DNA from: Zygnema cylindricum
Lineage: Eukaryota > Streptophyta > Zygnematophyceae > Zygnematales > Zygnemataceae
Reading direction: 5' to 3'
DNA: 64,000 bases
Assembly: GCA_037447655.1 (NCBI GenBank)
Contig: JBBHKE010000190.1
Location: forward strand, 464,563-528,562
A model generated the notes under the pieces. That model was not told the origin of the DNA and made no database searches. It saw only the letters and a program-made list of their open reading frames with translations. Of this stretch, positions 56,410 through 64,000 are shown piece after piece (the first letter of the stretch is position 1; the number at the start of each line of letters is the position of its first letter). Made by a program: the position numbers and the translations under genes.

Positions 56410-58306
56410 TAGTTTCCAAATTCCACCGTCAAACAACAGTTGGTTCTATGCCACGAATCACCTGTCGACAAATTGACAAGCTCATGGAAATACCTGAAGT
56501 CTTTCTTTCGCTGACAAACGGAACTTAATCTCAGTCTTGTAGCGGAAAAACTCAATGATTCCCTTTTTACTATCCTCGATCCTAAATTGTCTAATTTGTA
56601 ATTCCTGAAAATTCGACTCACTTGTCGACCTGATGTTCAAATAGAAAGGACACTGGCTAGTTTAGAAACTTTGTCTCGGCTGCGAGTATTGCATCGTGAT
56701 TATTGTTTTCTTAACGACCGAATTGCATTGCAAATAGGAAAAGGTTAAAAGCTCTTAGAAGATACATCCCTAACATGTACCTTTTGCCCGCTCACTTATA
56801 ATGGTGTGAACGATCTCTTCTCTAGTCCTTTTCTTGGACTACGTTGATTACCTCTTCACAACAGTGGAAATATGTAGGTTTGTAAAAAAATAAATGTATC
56901 AACGACGACTATAACGTTGGCAACATTTAAGTGCCAAAAAAATCGTTCAACATTCCCAGCGATAGGCATTTCATATCAACCGAGCTCATTTCAATGTTTC
57001 CAATCTATTTTTGCATCTTAGGACTTGCCATTTATGTGAAGGTTCATTTTGATATTTATAGTGTTGTGTATCGATGACATTTTGCCGATAACCAAGATGT
57101 ACCTTCTTTTGACCTACCAATAATAGATATATTGGTTCGGTATATTGGTAAAAGAATTATCGCAATAAATTACCAATATATCGCGATGAATAACCAATGT
57201 ATCGCAATAAATTACCGGTAATTATCGGGCCAATAACTGTCGGCGATGACTCTATACTATGGTACGGAATGGATTGTGAACATTTTACCAAAAGCCCGGA
57301 GCCCCCCTCACGATAACCCTGTACTAATTTCATACTTCATTTTCGTACCGCATCCATACGACTGTACGCAGCACCCCCCAAAAGTTGATATATTGGCAAT
57401 AATTCTCACAGGTCCCAGACCCCTTGCTGTCTGATTACGGATAATATTGGTTATCAAAATTACCCAATAACTCAACAATAAATATTTCTTTGGTTCATCC
57501 AGTAGTCATCAGTGTTACACCATTGATTCTTCACAAGTAAATCTGAGGCTCAAGCTGATTTTTTGTATATAACTAAGGACAAAAAGACTTGCTTTGAAAT
57601 GAACTGTTCGATACTTGTTGCATTATTTGGTTGTGTATGAACTAACTATTTTTGCTTTTGCACATGGCAAGGGTTCCGATACTTGTAGATAAACCAGTTC
57701 CGAAACATCTGCTATATACCGAGAATAGTGATTGCAAAAGTCAATTTGTTTTTCAAAACACACTACATGGCTTTCTCACGATCTCTGTTTCCAAAAAGTG
57801 TATGCAAAAAGACATACACCAAGCACTCAAGAAAAAGTAAGAAAACAATAATTTTCTGATATGCTAAAAGCTTTTATTCTTCATGAAAGTTGCATTTACT
57901 AGAACCACCCATGCCTTTATATTTCGTTATATACAATATTGTACCAGACAATCTAACACAATTAAGATGACTACATAACTAAGACTGTGAGTCGTCGCTA
58001 TAACATTTACATGTTTCCAATAAATAAGCATCTTCTAGTTTAACTCTATTTATGGTGTGTGCCATACAACAAGATATATTTCACCAAATTTGCAACAACG
58101 AAGACAATCAACATGAAGGAAACACGAAGTTTCATGTGTTTCTATTTCAAATTCATTTCATTCGACAATTTTGTGTTTACAATTTAATAACCGTAGGACG
58201 CATGTCACAACAAATTGAAAGCGCAACAAGATTCTAAAACAGATGCAAATAACACGAGGCGTAGAACATTAATTAATGTGAAGTGAAATGGCTTCACAAA
58301 ATGGAA
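56410..58306. other. Intergenic region downstream of ALG3
   Basis: No confident gene. A plus-strand stretch at about 56640-56840 reads LSRLRVLHRDYCFLNDRI and then TCTFCPLTYNG across one stop; it looks protein-like, possibly from an unidentified mobile element. 57115-57240 contains about three imperfect units of ATCGCAATAAATTACCAATAT. The ALG3 3' UTR should occupy the last part, leftward of 58307. Confidence 0.4.
57115..57240. repeat. Imperfect tandem repeat rich in ATCGC and CCAATAT
   Basis: Units of about 24 bp begin near 57160, 57179 and 57200. Related CGATAT/ATCGGT sequence recurs at 58620-58745 and 59140-59205. Confidence 0.55.
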
Positions 58307-61300
58307 TCACTCGTTTTTCCCTTTTAAATTCAGTGGTCTTTTGGCCCACAACCCCGCAAGAAGCGCTCCATGAGTGGCAAGGAGAGAGAGAGAGGAGATG
58401 GAGGTCGAAGGATATACATTCCAGCACAATTCAATGAAGAGCCACAAGACCAGCCTGCAAAAAAGGCACAAAGAAGGAGCCATATTGATCAGCCTCGAAA
58501 GAGAAAGAAGAAAAGAAAACATAAGGAAAAGGCTGCAAATGCGATAGTTTTCCAGTTAATAAAGCATTATTGATTTCGGAACAAGAAACGCATCATCACT
58601 AATGTTATAGACTGGGAGCCCTCGGACGATAACCGATATCTAGGTTTTCTGGGCCTGCCGATGATCGATATATCGGTCCAGATATCCGTTACAAAACATA
58701 TCGGCGACATAAACATCATCACTGTCACGATATCATATATCGCGAAAAACAAACGTACATTATTCTAGGGTATCATTAAAGTGTGACTTTTTGAACGGCT
58801 GTCCCTGCAATGGTCCATGACGCTTGCGTTTTTGAGTTTTTGCATTTTTGCAGGTTGCTGTAACAAGTATAGCATAGTCCTAGTGCAGTATAGGATAGTA
58901 TTAGTGTAGTATAGCATAGTTTTCTGGCTCATACTTGGCGACTGTGCCGTCACGTGACGAGGTGTGACATATTATGTTGTCCTGAATGAAGTAGGACGGT
59001 CACATCTTAACAATCCCCCAAATACAATTTTGTAGTGTGTTTTAGCATTCGATGTACTGTATATTATCTAACTATATTATATAGTACGGCCAATATATTA
59101 AATCACAATTTATATCAATCGAAGGCAATTTATCAACAAAAAATATTTATCGGTCAAAAACTAATAATATCAGTAGGTTGACCGTTATCGGTTATCCGAC
59201 ATATCAGCTCTGTCCGAACACCAATGTAATAATCATATCACTATTTTTCTGCTATTTCGGCAAAAAACACATACCTGACAGGTGTCGCAAAATCTGTGCA
59301 CCACAGGAGGCAGGGAAGAGCATGGAAATACCTGCCCAAAAAGGATTCAAAACACACAAATAAGTCCCAAAGTTGGGTTCAATCAAATATATTTCCCAGA
59401 GAGAGACACATAACGAAATGGAGAGGTCAGTTCTTCCAATGCCGAGAATTGCCAAATACACACATAGCTAATAATGAAGTGGATAACAAAATCAAAACTC
59501 CCCATAGAACCGAGTGCTTGTGCCCTAATCCTTACCAGGAGAAGAACTGGTAATGAAGGCTCCGGGCAAAAACTATACCGATGAAGTTACCGATAAACAT
59601 AATAGAAGCTATGTCTGCAAAGCTTAAAACCAACGGCGTTAGTTTTCAGTCACCCACATATTTGCAAAGGTAAAGGGAGAGGGAAATGGAGAGTGAAGGA
59701 AGAAGAGAGGGCGAGGGAAATGGAGAGGGACGAGGAACAAGGAGAGGGAAAAGGAATAAGGGAAGGCGAGGGAGGAGGCGGCCCAAAAGGAGAGGGAAAG
59801 CAGAGGTAAATGACACTCTACTAGCAAAAAGGTGATTTCTATTCCAGTCAAAGTGGTGGTATCCGGTATCCGAATTGTACTCTCAGACGTTGTTGGACCT
59901 TATGTCCAAATAAAGACATGAGTCACAGACTGAGAAAACATTCACATCACAGTCTTTCCATTTTCAATAAAAAAATATTTTCCAATTACAAGTTCAAGGA
60001 ACAGAAGGGGAAAAAAAAAGATCTCCAGACTGTATTAAGTGAAGGTGTTTCTGAACTGCTCATACGAAAAAAGAAGTCTCACCATGTGCAGTCAGAAGTC
60101 CTTTACTTGACTTGCCCTTAACATCTGATAAAGGTTTCCAGCCAATAGAACACAGAATACCGCCTTCTGCCCTGTTGATCATAAAAAAATTGAGAACAAA
60201 TAAATAAGGAATTGCATTGTGCAATAAAAAAAACATTATGCAATCTGAATTAAGGCCACTCCTGTACAGCGTGAATAGGCATGAGAATTTGAGAAATATA
60301 TAGAGTGAAGTTTATTAGGTCTGAGGGACGAGGACAATTTTCAACCGCCTACCAAGCTAGTGTCACGAAAAAAATATCAGCCGTATTAACACTATTTTAT
60401 GTTCAGGGGCCAGGAAAAAGGAGCAGCGAAAAAGTATATTAACGCTAATGACAATTCACGGTGTAATTTACACAAAGAAGACATAATTAACATCAGTTGA
60501 GATCCAGCAGTAGTGCTCAACATGGAAAGACCAGATGGAGAGTGAAATCGGTGAAAACTGGAAGAAATAAGAACCAGAAGTAACCAGTACAATGATAATA
60601 GAGATAGGCAGAATTAAGACAGCAAGAACAACTCGGTGTTGGGTTCCCGTTACCCACAAACACACAAGCTCATCTTACGTAAACAACAAGATAAAAAAAG
60701 TCCAGACAGTCTCATTCCTGAAAAATTCCAAATGCAAAAAAAACTGAATCTCGGCAAAATGGAATTGCTTACCTGCACCATTGATACTTCACAAAGAGAT
60801 AAAGCACCAGCAAGTGAAAAAAGAGAAGACAAAGTGCAAATGGCTTCGAGACAAAAACTGCTTCCGGAACAAACTTGAAGTTGACCGACCTGCACTCCAA
60901 AACACCATAAATTATATATCACTATTCCTGTCTCTTTCTCTATTTGATTTCACTATCTCTTCTAAGTTCTGAAGCTCGTCAACAATATCCACAAGAGTAC
61001 AAAATTGTTCCTCTTTTCCTACCAAAAAGAAATGAAAAGAAAAGAAGATTCTCCAAAACAAATAGGCTTTGACAACAACAAAAGGGCTCAGGCCCTTATA
61101 AGACTCGTGAACTCACCAAAAGTGGATAAAAACACGGCCCAGGTTGAATGATCGAGATAAATAGGCCCAGGGGTAATGAAGGAGAAATGGGAGGCCCACA
61201 AGAAGCTGTTATCGAAAACCCCAAAAGCCATAAACATAAACAATTACAGTTCAAGAAGACTAACCAGCATTCCCCTCCCCTGCTCTCTGTTCTTTGCTTG

Positions 61301-64000
61301 AACAGTACTATGTGAAGTCGAGGAATTGTATTTGATAAAATTCCTCGACTCAATTCAACATTTTAATTTTAATTTCCCATGTGATCTTACCTGCAGTAAC
61401 GCGGCACAACTAAGAGCAAAGAAGACCCTCAACAAAGAAGTTGCCTGTCCCAACAAACCCAATCAGGTTTAAAAAAGGCAGGAAAAAAAACGGGCACCAA
61501 TGGAAAACTGGGTAAAGCACAAGCAGCTGTGCTTGTTCTGCATATTGTTTGCATGGAACATATTACAGTGAAACCTCTCTAAAACAATACTGCCTAATTC
61601 AATAACCACCATAATTCAATACCTGCGCCCGGGACTGAGGTTGGGCCCATAGTTAATTCTGACCCTGCTTAATTCAATAACCTGTCTAATTCAATACCAA
61701 CCCTCGTTCCCAAGAGTTTTGTTTTAGAGAAATTCTACTGTATTTGGAAAGTGAATATAGGGCACCTTGAGGAGAATTAACAAGAGAGAGGGTGCAAAAA
61801 GCAGCACATTCATTTTCACTGAAACTGCCGCACTGTTCTGCCCCCCATTCCCCAAACATCCTCAACCAGTCATTCGCAGAGTAAGAAAAAGAAATAGAAG
61901 AAATTTCACATCCAATTGACCAGTTTCTAGGAATAAAGATAATGTGTAAGCTAAATCTTACAATAAATTAAGTTAACGTGCAGATAATTAAAGATTAAGT
62001 ATTAATAGCTCAAACACTATTAACCCTTTTGACTCTCAACTCAGACAAAAACAATTGGGTCCTGTTCTGTCTTGGGAACATACACTGTGAATCGCTATTG
62101 ACGCTAATAGGACTATATCGGTGTCCCTAAATTTTGGCAGTTAAACTTTAAAAAAAATCAGTAAACCTTAGTGTTTTTTTTTGTTAACACTAATTCTTTA
62201 TTTAAAAGCAGCCACGTCATTCAGAACTGCATTAGAATTATTAACACTGATATAAACTCCACACTAATAATTTATTTACTCTCACAGCGATTCACAGTGT
62301 AGTTTCTGAGAGGGGATTAACAACAATTAAACTCTAGATGTGTCATTAGACACTTGGAAAGAGCAGACCATAAAAGCTTCCAATAATAACACCGTCCCAC
62401 ATGACAAGAAGAAATATAGGTATTACTTCGGAGCAAAGGTTTTCAAGCTAGACGGATGAGAAGAGAAAACAAAATGTAACTAAATGTAAAAGTCACTGTT
62501 TCCAATTAAAAGTTTGGTAGCCGATAATGATTAAGTTTGCTGCAGAAAAAAAATGCGACACTAGTTGATGTACCTGAATATAGTGAGCCCAACGTTCCAC
62601 CAACCGTTTTGAAGAATGAAAATTGATGTATGCAAAAGCAGCATTGCAACACAGTCATTGAAAAGCCGCAGTACAAATATGGAGTGGACACGTTTTGAGA
62701 GACAAAGAAGAATCAGAGCCCATGGAGGGACCTGCACACAACAAACTTGCACAGGTCAATCATATTGCTCATCAGTGATCTCAGACTAAGAAAAACATAT
62801 TTTTTAGGATCACACAAATAGAGGGTTTTGGTTGGGGGGTTGGTTGGAGGGAGGGGTGGGGGGGAGAGGGAGAGGGAGAGGGAGAGAGGGACTGGGTTGC
62901 GTGCATATATATATACTTATGCATATATATATACTTATGCATATATATACACACACATATATTTATATATACACTACAATATGTGCATATATATGTATAA
63001 GTATATGTATATATATCGTTTATTTTGAAAGCAAATGTGGAAAACTACGGTGTTCCAATGAACTATAACATGTTATATTCTGAATTTTATTGCGAAACAT
63101 GCACTTAAGACTCACCAATTTGCCTCTGATGTAGATGAAGAACACAATTGCTTGATTGAGAACGTATATTCCTACGAAGTATAGCTAAGTAGTCTCCAAC
63201 CACCACAAAGCATACATAAAATATCAGTTATGATGCCCTCTGCACAGTGAAGTTGCACATGTAAAAGGAGAAAAAAGGCCAACAAAATTGTCAAATTGTG
63301 CTGCATTTGTTTTCCAGTACACCGTGAATCATTATTAGCGTTAATAACACTAATTCAGTGACAGTTTAATTTTGCCCTCTGGCCACAAAATAGTGTCTAA
63401 AACACTGGCTGTCTATAACGCAAATTCTTGAAATGGTTCAGAAACAGCCACGTTCTTCGAAACTGAATTACAATTAACCATGCACTAATAATTTATTTAT
63501 CTAATGACGATTCATAGCGTACTCACCTGGGCCACTGAGACAGTACCATTTGTCAGATAACGCAAAGCAGTAAAGACGTACAAAAATCCGGCCGGATAGA
63601 CAAGCGGTCCAGTATCACCTTCCAGCTTTGAGTAGTCCCGTTCTCCGGACAAAAACCCCTCTACCTGCAGTCCACGTGCATAATAGAAGTAAGATGAGAG
63701 TGAGAAATGCTTTACAGACCAAGCAATAAAAGATAAAACAGCATTTACAAAGATAAGCAAATGAGCAACTTCGCAGACTTCTAAACTGGTGCAAAAGGAT
63801 CATAAAAAACCTCTTCACTCCTCGGTGCATAATAAGCCTCTCTTGTTTTACTCTACTTGACTTCTGGCCAGGCAGAAGTGCCCCCCAGTAAATTGTGAAA
63901 TACTTCGTGACAATTTTTAAAAGCAGTGTAAATTTTAGCACACAAACCTGTGACATGTATGCATCCCAGTCGATTTTAGTATCTGCCACGCACCAGATGA
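58307..64000 (-). CDS. ALG3: ALG3, Dol-P-Man:Man5GlcNAc2-PP-Dol alpha-1,3-mannosyltransferase (5' end outside window)
   Basis: Twelve exons on the minus strand: 64000-63948 (partial), 63664-63527, 63184-63116, 62731-62574, 61832-61766, 61444-61391, 61205-61117, 60889-60773, 60557-60472, 59614-59536, 59331-59275, 58454-58307. All boundaries are GT-AG and phases agree, giving about 370 visible residues; ALG3 proteins are roughly 440 long, so about 70 N-terminal residues are missing. Diagnostic stretches are [104 protein letters not shown] and [10 protein letters not shown]. The enzyme is a multi-span ER membrane protein adding the first lumenal mannose to the N-glycan precursor. The exon 60557-60472 has little sequence identity to known ALG3 and is supported mainly by phase and splice sites. 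Confidence 0.96.
59660..59812. repeat. GA-rich low-complexity tract in an ALG3 intron
   Basis: Purine-rich AGGGAGAGGGAAATGG-type repeats between ALG3 exons 60557-60472 and 59614-59536. Confidence 0.75.
60267..60463. mobile_element. MITE in an ALG3 intron
   Basis: 197 bp. Ends CAGCGTGAATAGGCATGAG and CTAATGACAATTCACGGTG, flanked by TA (60265-60266 and 60464-60465). The left end is diverged. It starts about seven bases beyond the donor of exon 60557-60472. Confidence 0.75.
62083..62299. mobile_element. MITE in an ALG3 intron
   Basis: 217 bp. Ends CACTGTGAATCGCTATTGACG and GCGATTCACAGTG, flanked by TA (62081-62082 and 62300-62301). It lies in the intron between exons 62731-62574 and 61832-61766. 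Confidence 0.82.
62826..63020. repeat. Microsatellite cluster in an ALG3 intron
   Basis: A GGTTGGNGGG/GAGAGGGA-rich stretch (62826-62900) followed by three units of GCATATATATATACTTAT (62902-62950) and (CA)/(TA) repeats to about 63020. Confidence 0.85.
63320..63519. mobile_element. MITE ending beside an ALG3 splice donor
   Basis: 200 bp. Ends CACCGTGAATCATTATTAGCG and GACGATTCATAGCG, flanked by TA (63318-63319 and 63520-63521). The right TA is part of the donor sequence GTGAGTA of exon 63664-63527, so the element begins seven bases inside the intron. Confidence 0.85.

Noticed and set aside
62826-63068. Overlapping plus-strand open stretches with GRGRER and [10 protein letters not shown] sequence
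   Set aside because: Products of GA and TA microsatellites inside an ALG3 intron, not genes.

Overview
The window is nuclear DNA of a eukaryote, most likely a green-lineage (streptophyte) organism. It holds two intron-rich host genes with GT-AG introns on the minus strand, and about 45 kb of nested LTR retrotransposons. The ALG3 exons read closest to plant-type ALG3 as I remember it. Together with the retroelement classes, in particular a Ty3/gypsy element carrying a cytosine methyltransferase (a combination I recall from charophyte algae), this suggests a streptophyte alga or early-diverging land plant. I cannot name the species.

Region 1 (1-24135): a decayed minus-strand Ty3/gypsy element. 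In coding order it has gag N-terminal part (22499-21625), gag C-terminal part with zinc knuckles (5117-4555), aspartic protease (4332-3883), a cytosine-5 DNA methyltransferase domain (about 3321-2310), reverse transcriptase (1769-1218), RNase H (about 871-557) and the start of integrase (550-1, running off the window). Its gag is split by a 16.5-kb insertion (5123-21619) flanked by a perfect 5-bp duplication, GAGCT. That insertion is a stack of Ty1/copia elements: an outer copy (O), an intact young copy inside it (N, 7924-14373, TSD TGAGC, one 1452-codon frame) and an older copy (P, 15202-21619) that seems to share its right LTR with O through recombination. A 1.4-kb DNA-transposon-like insertion sits in the left LTR of O.

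Region 2 (24136-45341): a plus-strand copia copy (U, 24136-30556), a fragment (T), a truncated minus-strand copy (R) interrupted by a gag-only non-autonomous element (Q, 33596-37940), and an older complete minus-strand copy (S, 39164-45341). The copia copies N, O, P, R, S and U carry, antisense to the element, a tRNA-like module with a B-box-like sequence and usually a T-run; element Q does not show it. In the copies whose 5' end is present, primer binding uses an initiator-tRNA-Met half-molecule type site that lies inside the gag frame, and gag begins within the LTR.

Region 3 (45342-58306): unassigned sequence, then a six-exon cyclin T/K-type gene (52081 to 47004), a decayed non-LTR retroelement (about 55190-52741), a TA-flanked MITE, and AT-rich intergenic DNA with CGATAT-type repeats.

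Region 4 (58307-64000): twelve exons of ALG3, the ER mannosyltransferase of N-glycan precursor synthesis. Its 5' end lies beyond the window. Three introns each contain a copy of the same MITE family, one of them ending within a few bases of a splice donor. The two host genes do not form a functional unit; the main interest is in the mobile DNA.
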